From assembly GCA_037179335.1 (NCBI GenBank), contig JAKZHN010000011.1, positions 774,428-838,427 of the forward strand: a stretch of 64,000 nt of DNA. Reading direction: 5' to 3'. The number at the start of each line of letters is the position of its first letter. The first letter of the stretch is position 1. The DNA comes from Cyclaneusma minus (lineage: Eukaryota > Ascomycota > Leotiomycetes > Marthamycetales > Marthamycetaceae). The notes under the pieces are model-generated. The model was given only the letters and a program-made list of their open reading frames with translations, did no database searches and had not been told where the DNA came from. The translations under genes and the position numbers were made by a program. Positions 1-13,345 of this stretch are shown piece after piece.

Positions 1-3000
1 GATAATTAGCTATACGCTTTTTGTTTTGCCAAATTCCAAAATAAAATTTATTAAGCTAGTCTAATTAAAAATAACAAAATCACTATTCTTTTAAAAAAAT
101 TATTAATATTTTAGCAAATAAAACTTATTAGCAATTTAAAATTTTAAGCAAAATAAATTTTAATAGCTGGCAAAAATTATATATTATTATTTTCAAATAT
201 ATATATAATAAACAATATATTTAAAAAAATCGAAATTTTAAAAACCGCGCCTTAGAATATAATGCTTTAAAATTTAATAATAATAATAAAAATAGCGGCT
301 AATTACGCTAGCCGCTTTAGCAATAATAATTATTAATTAATAATTATAAAAATAACGGAAATTTTATAAATTTTAATGCTTTATTTAATATTATTTATAA
401 TATATTTTGCGGTATATTAAAAAACTAAATTAAAAATTATTATTATAAAACTAATTTATATTATTATTTCAAAACATATAATTATATTAACCAAGCCTAT
501 TTCACCAGATTCAAATTTGTAGCCCTATTATATAGCTTTATTTCTTATTAGCAATTCCAGCAATAATTCACTAAAAATAATAGCAAAAACAAATTCTTTA
601 CAGCAATTTCCAAGGCAATTAAAGCGGCGATTTTAGCAATAATAATTAAGTCCAATATTTTTATAGCAATAAAATATTAGCAATTAATAATAATATAAAT
701 AGCTATTTTATAAATATTTAAAATTATTATAATATAATTACCCTGCCCTAAAATAGCTATTAAATGCTTATTAAATATTATACTACTTTTTAAAAAATAG
801 CCATTCTAATATTTGGCCTATATATTAAAATTATTTAGCAGTTTTAGCAATATGAAAATAATTAGCTTTTAGCCTAAATTGCAATTAAATTTGTTTTTTT
901 AAAATAGCCTTATTAAAAATCGGCAGTTTTAAATAGCTATTTTAATAGCAAAATATATATAATAGCTTTAAATTAAAATTCCGCTTTTTTAATAGCAAAT
1001 TATTGCTTATTTAACTTTTTTTATTTTCCGCGCAATTAACTTTTTTTATAAATAATTTAATTAATAATAGCTATATTAATAATAATTTTATTAATGCAAA
1101 CCTTATTTTATAATACCAATTCCTTATTCAATAATTCCATTATTTCCGATTTTTATATTATATAAACGGGAAATTTTAGCCAAAAATAACTTATATAATA
1201 ATTGCATTAATTTTTATAAATAATTGCATTAATTTTTATAAATAATTGTTTAAAAAAATAGGCATTTTATATTACCAAGCTTTTACTAAATATTTTAATT
1301 ATTATTAATTGGCTATAACTATATAGCTATAATCCAAATATTAGCTAGCGTAATAATACCTTTTAATAGCGTATTAAAAATTATATTAAAAAAACCTATT
1401 TTTATAATAGCTAATTTAAATTAGCACTAATTATTGCTTTCGCCCGCTATTTAATTTTAAATTTTAATTTATTTTTACCGCTAGATAAACGCCAATTTCT
1501 GCTATACTTTTTAATTCTAAATCCCTATTTATTTTCAATATAAAAAATACGCCAAATTTGCATATTAATATAATATTTATTTTAAATATAAATTTTTATA
1601 TTATAAAAGCAATTAATTAGCAAAAGAAAACCTATATACAAATAATTTCCAATAGCAAATTAAATTATTTAATAGCTATAAAAATTGTTTTTAAATTTTG
1701 CATTATTATAAATAAAATACGCAAAAAACCATTATTATTATTTAATATTTTTATTCCCTTTTTTATTGCAATAATAAAATTCCAAATCACTTCCTCGAAT
1801 ATAAATAATATTAGGGTAAATGCAGTTTTGAATTTTTTATTTTTATTTGTTAATTAAATATTTAAATAATATATATTATTTAAAATGAGCTTAATTGCAT
1901 TTTTAAAAACCAAAAAGCCAAAAACAAAATATAAAGTTTTTTTTACGCTTTTATTACTATTAAAAAACCAATTTTAAAAAATTTTAACCGGCTATATAAA
2001 TATTACCAAATTTCGAATAATATTTGCAAATAAATTTTAAAACTTATTTTTTTATTATAGCAAATAATCATATATATTTAATAAAATATTGGAAATTAAT
2101 ATAGCCAAATTTATAAAAAGCAAGCCACAATTAATAGCAGCCAAAATTAAAGCTATATTTCCAATTTAGCTATATAATTTATAAAAAGGCTTTTTGCTGC
2201 AAAAACCAAATAAATTATTATTAAAATATTTATAAAATTATAAAATTAAGCTAATATTTGGCAAAAAACCGCTATATGAAAAACTTATTTTTCTTTATTA
2301 GGCAAATTAGCTTATATTTCCAAATAGCTAAATAAACACTTATCTGAAAACCCCATTTATAAATTAAAAGCTAAATATACCGCATTATTTATATTGGCAA
2401 TTAAATTTAATAATAAAATAAAAATATATTAAAATTACCAAAATTTAAATAGCATTATTATTAAAAATTGCTATTTATTTCTATTAATTCGCAAAATTTT
2501 TAATATTGTATACCAAGCCAAAATTTATATTAATCTGGATATAATAGCAGCCTTTAATTATTTTTAAATAGCAAAAAAAAACAGCGTTTATTACCCGCTT
2601 TAAATTATTTAAATTCCTTATTATACTTTTTAATTTATATAATAATTCTGCATTTTTTAACATTTTACTAATAGCGTATTATTTAACTTTTTTAATAAAA
2701 TATATATAGTTTATTTTAATAATATTTTATTTATTTAAATAATATTAAAAACTACCAAAAGCACGTTTAAAAGAATATTTATTGGTTAAGAAACGCAAAT
2801 TTGCAAATTAATATTTAAAAATATAAATTCGAAATAATTTAAATCAAATATTTAAATTTGTATATAATTTCGAATAATATTTGTTTTTTAAAAAAAAGCA
2901 ATGCTTAAATAGCAGCCTTTCTTTTATTTTCGCAATTTATAAAAGTTTTTAAACTTTATAAATTTTTATTGCAAATTTATTGAAAAAAAAATTACTAAAC

Positions 3001-6000
3001 CTTTTTATAATTTAATAAAAAAAACACCCTAACGCTGGAATAATTTTAAATAGCAAGCATTTATAAAAGCACCAATGCTGGTATTTTTTAATTATAATTA
3101 AAAAACCATTTTAAAAATCAATTCTCTAAATTAAGCATTTAAAAGCATATTATTGCAATATAATAATAACGGCCTTTTATATTTAATTGCTTATTTTTTA
3201 TTAAAATATATTTTAATTAAATATAATTACAAAATCTATAATAAAAGATTGCTAGCTATAATTAAATGCCTAAAAATATAGCAACCAAAGCTTTAAAAGA
3301 ATTAAATTTAAAATTTTAATTAATCATAAAAATCTATAAATCTTTATTATGATTAAAATTCTAAATTAATAACAAATAAAATAATTTAAATTTTTATTTG
3401 AATTTAATTTTTATATTATTTATCGCTTAAATATAAAAGCAATTAAACCAAATATATTAAGCCGGAAATAAAAAGATTAACCAGCTGGTATATTAAATAA
3501 AAAGCTAATTAATTAAGCAAAAATATTGTTTTTATAAGCGCTATTTAATACAAATGCCCTGGCCAATATAATAAAAGAAATCCATAATTAAATTTAGCGC
3601 AGCTAAATTTAGCCTCTATAATAATATTAAATACCAATAAAAAGATTAATAAATTAATTAATAAAGCATATATAATATTAGCAATTGCTTAAAAAGCCCT
3701 GGTTTATTTATAAAATAAAAGTTATTATAAATAGCCAAAAAAAGCTTTAAAAAATAATATATTTTTAAATAATGGATTTTAAAATTAAAAAAAGCCGGAT
3801 TTATTACCGTAATAAAATATTTACTCCGTTAAATATAAAAAAATTAAAAGTCTAAATTATTTATTATATATATTTTTTAGCATTCGCCAGTCATTTAAAA
3901 AAAATTATAATCAATATTATTTAATATTATTAATGACCAAATATATCCAGGAAAATAGGTGAATATATAAAGGCTTATAAGCTTTATAATTAAATTAAAG
4001 CCTTCTATTTAGCATTTTTTAGCTTTTTGCAATTTCTGCCAATTCCATTTTACGCATAATCCAATATTTTTATAAATTATATTACCCTTTTTTTAATTTA
4101 TAAATAAAACGATTAAAAGTACCAGTATATTATAGTAATTATTTATCGGCTTATTAAAATAAGGCATTTTATTTTAATAATTGGCTTAAGCGCAAATAAA
4201 TTTATTACTTTAACAGAATACCGTATAATATTATATTTAATAAAAAACTTCAATTCGTATTTTAATTTTAAATTTATTTATTTGAAAAACTGGAAATTAA
4301 ATTAAAGCATTTATTGCTTTGTTATTTAAAAACAAATAATTAAATTAAAAAACAAAATGCCTATTTAAAATAACATTTTTGCTTTTTTATAATATTTGCC
4401 TAAAATAATTAGATAAATTAGCTTTTTTAAATCGACTTTATTTTAAATAATTAAATTTTAAAAATAATAAATATAATATTATTTTTTATAAATTATAATT
4501 ATTATTTGCAAATAAATATTAAGCCTTTAAATTTTTATTTCCCAGATTTATTGCAAATTTAAAAATAGCAGTTTTTCAAAGCGAATATAATTGCCAATTA
4601 TATAAAATATATTTTAATTTAATTAAAAACTTTTGCTTAATAAATAATTAAATAATATAAAAATAACGCAAATAATAGCCGCAGCAAAGCTCCAAAATTT
4701 AAAACGGATTAATTAATATATATTAATATTAAAAATATAAAAATCAATTGCCCTAAAAAAACAAAAAAAACAAAAAAAAGGCAAAACCGTGGCCAATTAA
4801 GAAAATTTATAGCCAAGCCTGCTATATTATTTTTCCAGCCATTATAAAAAATTACCCAGTATTTTATAATAGCTTTTTTTGGCTAAAGCCAAAAATTAAA
4901 AGCTTTTTAAATTAATAAAAGATAATAAAATAAAAAATAAAAATATTAAGAAACGGATATTAAAAAAAAACAAGACCAAGAAATTAAAAAGATATTAGGA
5001 ATTTAATAATATTTTAAATATTAAAAAAAAGAAAAATGAAATTAATTTAAAATATAAAATTAAATAGATTTATTAGGCCCTAAATTAATAATTTAAAAAT
5101 AGCTTGAAAAATATATTTTCTTCTTTTGGAAATGGCATTAAAAAAACCCGGATAAACCAGGATTTTTAAATTTTATATGAAAATAGGCTAAAAAAATAAA
5201 AATATTTTAATAGCGCCCAATTCTTTTAAACCAAAATAACCAGCTTTTAAAAAAAATAGCACTACTATTTAAAAAAAAAGCTAAAAAAAACCATTTAAAG
5301 CATTAGCGGTTAAAATATTGCTAATTCCAGCAATTTAAAAAAGGGGAAGTTCGAAAAGACTTAATTTATTATAAATGGCTTAAAATAAGATTTGCCAAAT
5401 TAAAATATTGGAATTTAAGTAATTTATATTTTTTTGGCTGGAATTTTGGAATGGATTTGGCGCTATTTAAAAATAAATAGTATTATAGTATAAATCCTAT
5501 AGGCCTATAAGCATATGCCTTTTAATCCCTATATATTTTAGTCGCTAAGCCTATAAATACTATAAATAAAAAGCTTCAAAAATACTTTTAATTCCTTGCA
5601 TAATAACGTCGTTCTTACCTAACCCCTATTTTGCGCCATGATATTATATTTGTAATATAAGTTTGCAAATATATGCAATCTTTTTTTATAAATATTATAC
5701 ATTTTGCCGCTATATTTTATTTATTATTTTATATATTTTAGCGAGTTTTTAAATTTGCTTAAAAATAATCAAATTAAAGAAAATAATAGGCTGGTTAAAA
5801 ATATTATTATTTAAAGACAAATTTAAAGGCTTTTATTAAGAATAGAATTATTATGAGTAAATAATAAAGAATTTTTAATATAATTGGCAAAAGAAATTGA
5901 TAAATAAATTAGCAGATTAATTGATATTGATAAATTTAACCGTTGGGCAGAAATAAAATTTAGGGTAATAAAAGGAAATTGGAAATTTCCCATTAATGGG

Positions 6001-7190
6001 CTTAGAAATTGGAAAGCAATAGAAATTGTAGTGCTAAAAAAGAAGAGTTTTTAGAAAATTAGCGGCTTTTTTAAAGCTTAGTAAGCTTGTTTTTTTACTA
6101 ATTTAACGGCTTTTATTCCTAAAAAAAAAATTATATAAATTATTAAAAATAATAAACCACGGGCTAATAATTGGAATATATATATTATAATTATATAAAT
6201 AATTTCTTATAATAATTTAAATATGCCTTAATATTTAAGCAAATAATTAGAAAATGTAAATATTAAAATTATTTTCAAAGTCTTTTTATAAAGCATTATT
6301 TATTTAATTAATGGCTTTATAATTTTAGAGAAAATAAAGCAAAAAGGCAGAAATAATTTTTTAAATATAAATGGCAAAATTATTTATATTAAATTTATAA
6401 AAAATATGTTTATTAGCCTATTTATAATTAATAATAGTTTTTAATAAAAAAGGTTTATTTGAAAGGATTAAAAAACGCTATAAGCAAAAAAGAAAACAAA
6501 TTGTCATTATTTTTTACGCCAATAGCTGGAGTTTTTTTTTATTTTTGTTTTTAATAAAAAACCTTGGTATAATAAAAATAAGCGGAATGGAAAAAAAAGA
6601 ATTTTTAATTTGGTAATTGGGCTTGATAATTAATTAAATTTATAATAAAAAGGAAATAAATAAATAATAATAGTAAAAAAATAAAAAAAAAATAAAAAAG
6701 CGATGAGAAAAATGAAGGCTGGTTTTTAATAATTATGGCCTTTATTTAGCAAATAAAATGGATTTTAATTGCTGAAATTAAATATTGTAAAATATAAGCT
6801 TTTACGATTTAAAAGGTAATTAATAACGAGGTGTATAATTAATATAATGGCTAAAGAATAAAGGCAAGCAAATTAATGCCTTATATATTTTTTATAAATA
6901 TTTTAAGCTATATAATAGCTTTTTATTTAATATAAATAATATAAAAAAAAAATAGTTTTTTAATATAGGCAAAGCCTTTTGCAACCGATCAATAAAAATC
7001 CGATAAAAATAAGCAGCGCTATTTTTTAAAAAAAATTTGCTACTTTGTGTTTTTATTGAAAAGATATTAATTAATATTGGTTTAACTGGATTATATAAAA
7101 TTAGCTAGCGTTAGGGGTAGTAATAATAATATATTAAAGCGTGGAAAAAAAGGAAAGGCTTTTTCCGCTAATAATAAAGATATTATTAAT
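1..7190. repeat. A+T-rich, RIP-degraded repeat block
   Basis: This stretch is about four-fifths or more A+T, with stop codons in every frame and no credible gene. The texture is the same as inside the neighbouring retrotransposon, where paired LTR copies prove C-to-T/G-to-A decay, so I infer that it is one or more older transposons destroyed by RIP. Surviving C and G residues sit mainly in GpC steps. I could not find its termini, an LTR pair or a recognisable polymerase motif, so the element class is unknown. It could also be the edge of a larger AT-rich isochore or a centromere flank, but nothing in the sequence decides that. Confidence 0.75.
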
Positions 7191-7197
7191 TTTCAGC

Positions 7198-7230
7198 GTA
7201 AGCCGGTGCCTAAGGCAAGCACTAGCTTAC
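7198..7230. repeat. Imperfect palindrome at the edge of the AT-rich block
   Basis: GTAAGC (7198-7203) pairs with GCTTAC (7225-7230), and GTGC (7206-7209) pairs with GCAC (7219-7222). The only break between the two arms is CG against TA, which is what two RIP-type transitions in one arm would give, so the ancestral inverted repeat was probably 12 bp long. It lies exactly where the AT-rich block gives way to normal sequence, so it may be a terminal or subterminal hairpin of the destroyed element to its left. Confidence 0.5.
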
Positions 7231-7395
7231 GCCACCACTACTACTACTAGCTACTCATTCGCCATGGTCAAACAGTTTTTATAGCTGAGTACCCGGTGGG
7301 TATATTTCGCTAAAATAATATTGATAACTAGAGTAGGGGGGAAAGGTTTGGGTACAGCCTATAGGCATCATTCGAAATCTTGTTATAATAGTGAG
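7231..7395 (-). repeat. Left remnant of array A, split off by the retrotransposon
   Basis: A less A+T-rich island carries TTTTTATAGC at 7276-7285, which on the minus strand is the TATA box of an array A unit. It ends in GTGAG, the retrotransposon target duplication, which resumes after the element as GTGAG followed by CTGCTGG. Joined across the insertion, the TATA lies about 115 bp from the GCTGCTG box and about 375 bp from the next TATA at 13603. That matches the spacing of intact array A units, so the array is older than the insertion. Confidence 0.75.
7391..7395. repeat. Left target site duplication (GTGAG)
   Basis: GTGAG immediately precedes the 5' LTR and is repeated exactly at 13346-13350 after the 3' LTR. 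Five-base duplications are typical of Ty3/Gypsy integration. Confidence 0.9.
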
Positions 7396-7583
7396 TGTGA
7401 CGGCCCTAGGCCGCAATAGCCACAGCCACGTGACCCCGGCCCGTAACCGGTCCGGCGCAAGCGATTAATGCCTCGAAGCTTTTTTAAGAAGCTTTTTGCC
7501 CTGGAGTTTTTTTTAAAAATTTTAATATATAATATTAATTTATGCTTTATTGCTTTATATAATTTTTAGCCTGCATTATAATA
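7396..7583 (+). repeat. 5' LTR
   Basis: This 188-bp LTR starts TGTGACGG. Its second half is heavily decayed compared with the 3' LTR: almost every C not preceded by G has become T, and every G not followed by C has become A. Its first 70 bp are better preserved than the same part of the 3' LTR. Confidence 0.9.
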
Positions 7584-9087
7584 ATTATATTAAAAAAAAT
7601 TCTTAATATTAAATAGCTTTAAAAAAGATTTATTTTTAAAATCTTGCTTTTATAAGCAATCTATTGCGCGTTATAGTAACCCAGCGTTTTAAATTTATTT
7701 ATAATAGCTTTAAATATTTTAATTTGCCTTAAATAAATTAAAACATTTGCAATAACAGCCTTATTTAATAGCTATATATTATTTTATGATATTCTTACCT
7801 GCGCAATATTTTTCTAGCTATTTTAGCTATTCTAGCAATTATTTCTGCTTTAGAAAACTTTAACCTTGAAATTAAAAATCTTATACAATTTACAAACGCC
7901 TTAAGCTTAGCCCCAATTTTAAATATAATTAATAAAATGCGCAATAATAATAATGCATAATTATTATGCGCTTTTTAAAAATAAATTAAGAACTTTATTT
8001 TAATAATTGCAATTTTTATTAATTAAATTAACGATATAATTTAAGCTATTATAAATAACCGCGCTAATGCTATTAATAATAATAACATTGCTAGCCTTTG
8101 CTTAATACGCAGAAAAGAAAAATTGCAATTACGCGATTATTTTCGTTATTTTAAAAAGCGTTATAATAAGCATTGCATTTTTTAGCCTTATTTAAAAATA
8201 TCAATTTTTCCTTGTTGTTTTTAAATTTTAATTTTAGCAATAATCCCGAGTTTAATAACAGCTTTAATTTTGATTTTAAATTCAATAATTGCAAAAAGAA
8301 ATATATATATATATATATATATTAAAGCTTTTTAATTTAGAAAAGCTAAATAATAGCAAAAGTCCCGAATTTTAGTATTGGGTAATTGCTACTAAAAATA
8401 ACCTTATTTTAAATTATAAATTCTTTTTTCTTAAGGCTTTATATATGATATATATTTAAAATTATTATATTGGCGTAATTTAATAAATTTTTAAAATTGC
8501 TATTGCTTTAAAAGAAATTATTTATTAATTGGCATTAAATAATTAAGGTTTTAAAAATATATATAAATAGCTTAATTAAAAAGGCTAATACTTTTAAAAA
8601 TTATATAAAATATAAAATAAATAGCAAGGAAATCTTTGGCAAATGCTTTAGCAATTTTTACTGCAATATATAGCTGGCTAAAGTATTTAATAAAAATATT
8701 TTTGCTAATTTATATTATAAATTGTTTTTTAAATTAATATTAGCTATGGTTTTTATTATTTGTAGCTATAAAAGCCTAAAAAAAGCCAATGTATTATATT
8801 ATAATTTTTATTAAAATATGCCTATTTAAAGTAATATTATTAATATTGCTAAAAATGTTTTTTTAGATAATTGCTAATTTTAATATAATAAAAACAAAAA
8901 CAAGAAAGAATTTAACAGCGAAAATTTATCAAGGCTAAATAAAAATAAAAATAATGGAAAGTTTTATGGAAATTATAATAAAAGCTTTTGTTTTAAAAAA
9001 GAAAATAATAGTAACCGTTTTAATTATAAAGAAAAGATTATTAAAAAATAAAAAGCCGAGCGTAATTGAAATGCAGAAAAATTTGCC

Positions 9088-9129
9088 TGCTTTATTTGCT
9101 ATAAAATTGGTTATATTATTAAGGAATAT
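9088..9129 (+). pseudogene. Remnant Gag zinc knuckle
   Basis: Frame-read codons give C-x2-C-x3-G-Y-x4-Y, the retroviral/retrotransposon CCHC knuckle with the histidine and the last cysteine both changed to tyrosine. CAT to TAT and TGT to TAT are single C-to-T and G-to-A transitions, as RIP would make. A 60-codon open frame spans the motif, but it is a chance remnant, not a working gene. Confidence 0.7.
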
Positions 9130-10317
9130 CTTTTAAAAGAAAATATGTATTAATACTAATATTGAATTTAAAAAAAGGCCGGAAAATAATTAGGCCTAGA
9201 AAAAAACTCTTTTTTAAATTAGCTATTGCCTAAATTTATTAATTTATTATTTTTGAATATTAATTGGCTAATTGGTGGAAATTATTTTATTATTTCTTAT
9301 ATTTTAAAAAATAATGATTTATAAATTAATATGTTTATTAATAATGGAATGCAAATATTTTATATTATAAATATTTATATAATTAAAGCTTTAGTTTTTC
9401 AAAAAAAAATTGCTAATCTTTTAAAAGAAACTCATTTCTGTTTATAGGTATAATAGGAAAAACGAAAATTCCATTTATTATATTATATATTTAAATTTCC
9501 AAATTTAAAGCAAAATATTTTAAAAAAATACTATGCTTGGTAATTAGTCTAGGCTTTTATAAGTTTTTTATTAAATTTAAATGGCAAAAAAAGCAAAATA
9601 TATTATTTAATTTCAAAAATTAATGCTTTTAATAATTGAATAATCTTTTAATCTAAAGAAAGAAATTTAATAGCAAAAATAAAAAATACTTTATTATTAA
9701 AAAAGCTAGAAAAGCTTTAGCTATATTCTTTTTAATATCCAATATATTAAAAAATAAAAATTCCAATTTAGCAATGCTAAAATGGATTTCGAAAGCCCTT
9801 TTTATATATAAATTAGCTATAAAGAAAGCTATAAATATTATAAATTAAATATTTGCTGGTAAAATACCTAAATTATTACTAAAGCCTAAAAAGGTGGAAC
9901 TTTTATTAAATTTATTACTAAAATATTCTTAAATTAGCGGTATAAAAATGCAGCGAAATTTTAAAAAGCTTAAAACAAAATCTATTATATAACTTTATTT
10001 TTTATATAAAATAAGCAAAGCTTTAAAAGCCAAGAAAATATTAAATAAATTAAAGGGTTTTAATAATAATACATAGCTAAATTAAAAGCTTTTTAAATAT
10101 TTTTAAAAAAAACTTTAAATTTTATTTTTTAAAAAGAAAATTTAATATTCTATTAAAATGTAGCCTATATAATACCAAAATTAAATTAAAAAATTTTAAA
10201 AATAGCCTTGGTTATTTACCATTATATATTATATTAAAAACAAAAAATTAAAAAGCTGCTTGCGCGAGAAATTTATTAAAGCCAGCTTTTTTCCGTTTGC
10301 AACCCTTATTTTATTTA

Positions 10318-10665
10318 TTAAAAAACCAGGTAAAAGCCTTTATTTTTATATTAATTATAAAAAGCTAAATAAACTTATAAAAAAAACCGGTATCCGCTTT
10401 TGTTTTTTAATAAAAAAAATTAAGCAAAATTAAACATTTTATTAAGCTGGATATTTATTAAGCTTTTTATTATATTTAAATAAATAAAGCTTTTAAATAC
10501 TTTATAATATTTTATATCCGCTATAGTATATAGCAATAAATATTATCATTATTCGGGTTAATTAATAAATTCGCTATTTTTTAAAAATATATCAATGGTA
10601 TATTTTTTAATTTATTAAATAAGTGTTGTATTATATCTATTAATAATATATTGGTTTATTTAAAT
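10318..10665 (+). pseudogene. Remnant Ty3/Gypsy reverse transcriptase
   Basis: Reading through stops, KKPG is followed by INYKKLN at 10350-10370, corresponding to the family block VDYRxLN. From 10552 the frame reads FGLINKFAIF, then a stop, then KYING, which matches FGLxNAPATFQ; the stop is CAA to TAA. The catalytic YLDD block reads SINN at 10636-10647, with both aspartates changed to asparagine by G-to-A. The spacing between blocks is as in intact Ty3/Gypsy enzymes. The product could not be functional. Confidence 0.8.
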
Positions 10666-13144
10666 ATTGTTAAATAATATATAAAAAAGTCTTTATTTAC
10701 TTAAAGGCTATTAGCTTATAAATTAATATTAAAAAATGCGAATTTTTAATTATAAAAATTAAATATTTAAAATATCTTATTTTCATAAAAGGTATCCGGG
10801 TTAATTTTAGCAAAATTAAAATCGTTTGAAATTTGGAATATTTTAGGAAAAAAAGATTAGGGAAATTTAAGTATGTTTTGGTTTTTGTGATTTTTATTAA
10901 ATTTTTTATTACAAATTATAATTAAATTGCGAAATTTTTAAACCAATTTATTAAAAAAGGCTATATTTCAAATTAGTTATTTTAATATAATCAAGCATTT
11001 AAAATATTAAAAACTGTGCTAATATTAATTTTATTGCTGGTTAATTTTAATGCTAAATATAAATTAAAAATTAAAATAAATATTTTAAATGGTATATATA
11101 TTAGCGTATTTTTTTTGAAATACCTAAATAGCCTTTAGCATTTTATAATTTATTAATTTAAAATTTAAAATACATATTAGTTAAACTATAGCATTTATAA
11201 TAAAGAATTGCTAGTTATAATTTTAGCCTTTATAAATTAGCGCATTTATTTAATTGGTATAAATAAAAAATTTAAAAAATTAGCAATTATAAAGCCTTAA
11301 AATAATTTATAATTATAAAGGCATTAAATGCTAAACAAGCCAAATAATAGAAAATGGTTTTAAAATATTATTTTAAAATTAAATATAAGCTAGGCATTAT
11401 TAATTATATATTTTTTTAATTAAAAACAATTAGAAAATAAAATAAATAATGGCTTTTAAAATGTTTTATAAAAATTATATTATGTTTTTTTAAAAGGTAT
11501 TAAGCCCCAAAATTATTTAAAATTTATAGCTGGATATTATTGCTTTTTTAAATCCGATTAATATAATATAATTTAATTTAATTAATTTGATTTAATTTAA
11601 TTTAATTAATAAGCTATTTAAAATTAATTAAAAAGCTGATAATAAAAACTTTTAAAAATATAAATAAAAAACCGGTAAAGCTTTAAAAAAAACCTAATTC
11701 CGCTAAATTTAATATAAAAAATATCTTAATATTTAAAAATAAAAAATTAATTGTATTTATTTAAAAACAATATATATAAGGCTAATTGCTAAAATTTATA
11801 ATATAATTTAAATTATTTATTTTGAAAAAAAGAAAATTGCTTAAGGAATAATATTAGTAGCCTAGCTAATTAAAAAATTATAACCGCTATATTAAAAATT
11901 GCAAATAATACGTTAGAGCGAAAATTCCAAAGAATAAAACCCCTAAATTATTTAATTTCCTTTTAATACCCAATTAATTATAATAATATATAATGGTAAA
12001 TTTTTATAAAATGCCTAAATATATAAAAGGCTATAATATAATTATAATTATAATTTGCAAATTTAATAAAAAAATTGTTTTTATTTTTTTGCTATGAAAC
12101 AATTAATATTAAAAAATTAGCAAAGCTTTTTTATTTTATAGTTTATAAAATTTATAAAGTTTTTAAATTAATTATATTAAATAAAGGCTGTTAATTTGGT
12201 TTTTTTTAAAAAAACATTATGCATTTTAAAAACCGCAATTTATTTGTTTTTAGCCTATAATTCGCTAATAAATAATTAAACCAAAATGAAAAATACTATT
12301 TTTAATATGCGATTAATTTTTTTATAATTAATTTTAAAATAACTAACTGCAATAATTATTATTTATAAATATTATAGCTGCAATATTATTTTAAAAATCC
12401 ATTAAAATATGCCTTATTAAAATTAAAATGGGATATAAATTTAAAATAATATTTAATTGGGCAATATTAAAATTAGACAATTCTTTTAAGCTTTAAATTA
12501 AGCGAATGCTATAGGTAAATAATATTAAATCCGGAAATATTAAAAAATTGCTAAAAACGCTATATAAGTAATTTAGTAATTATAAGCTATTTAAGCCAAT
12601 AAAAAAAAGAAATATTAATTTTAATATTGGAAACTATATTTATATAATTATAGAATTGAATAATTTTGCATTTAAGGAAAAGGCTAAGCAATAAAATAGC
12701 CGGCTTATAATATATTATTAAAAGAAAATTCTATCTTTTGAAATAAATATTTATTTAATTATAAATTTAAATAAATTTTGATCAGCTGCAAATAATTTTA
12801 TACTAAATTAAAAAATTTAATTAATATTAATGGAAAATTAAAACATACGGTTTTTAGAATTTTTAATTTAAAGCTATATTATAAAATTTTATAATCAAGG
12901 GTAAATGGGGGACCCTATTATAATTCCGATGCAAAATAATACCTGTTTAAAAATTTTAAGCATTGTTTTATAAAATTAAAGGACTTTTATATAAAATATT
13001 TTAATAAATCCGGCCTTTTATATAAGCTACCAAGGTGGAAAGCTTGGGATAAGGCCGCAAAATCAAATAATAAAAAAGATTGCCCGTTTAAAAAATAGGA
13101 AAAAAAAAGAATTGGTACAAAAGCTTAGGAACGAGCTTTTTTGC

Positions 13145-13154
13145 GGGGGGGGGG
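13145..13154 (+). other. Polypurine tract of the retrotransposon
   Basis: A run of ten G residues lies three bases before the 3' LTR, the usual position of the plus-strand priming site. It stands out in an otherwise A+T-rich interior. Confidence 0.6.
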
Positions 13155-13157
13155 TAT

Positions 13158-13345
13158 TGTAATGGCCCCAGGCCGCAATAGCTATAGCCATGTAATCCCG
13201 GCCCGTAACCGGTTCGGCGCAAGCGACTAGCGCCTTGGAGCTTCCTTAAAAAGCTCCTTGCCCTGGACCTCTTTTTTTTTAGTTCAATACACAACATTGA
13301 CCCGTGCCCTGCTGCCTCACGTGACCCTCGGCCTGCGCCATGACA
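13158..13345 (+). repeat. 3' LTR
   Basis: This 188-bp LTR is collinear with 7396-7583. It starts TGTAATGG, where the 5' copy has TGTGACGG, so its beginning is the more mutated of the two, but its second half is almost intact. It ends ATGACA, directly followed by the duplicated GTGAG. Confidence 0.9.

Larger units (their letters stand above)
7396..13345 (+). mobile_element. Complete, RIP-inactivated Ty3/Gypsy LTR retrotransposon
   Basis: The 5,950-bp element is bounded by two 188-bp LTRs that align without gaps and by a perfect GTGAG target duplication. The LTRs begin TGT and end ACA. Differences between them are almost all C/T or G/A. The interior is RIP-degraded, but a Gag zinc knuckle (9088-9129) and reverse transcriptase landmarks (about 10318-10665) can still be read on the plus strand. 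The RT landmarks are of the Ty3/Gypsy kind: a VDYRxLN-like block, an FGLxNAPATF-like block and a YLDD-like block. In-frame stops and loss of the catalytic aspartates make it dead. The order LTR-Gag-RT-polypurine tract-LTR fixes the orientation as plus. It inserted into a unit of array A, right beside its GCTGCTG box. Confidence 0.93.

Noticed and set aside
7198..7260. Possible Helitron 3' end (hairpin followed by CTAG)
   Set aside because: CTAG is followed by C, not T. The ACT triplet repeat before it is simple sequence, and no Rep/helicase remnant is visible.
8954..9136. 60-codon open frame in the AT-rich region
   Set aside because: It is the RIP-altered Gag zinc-knuckle segment of the dead retrotransposon, with histidine and cysteine lost, not a gene.
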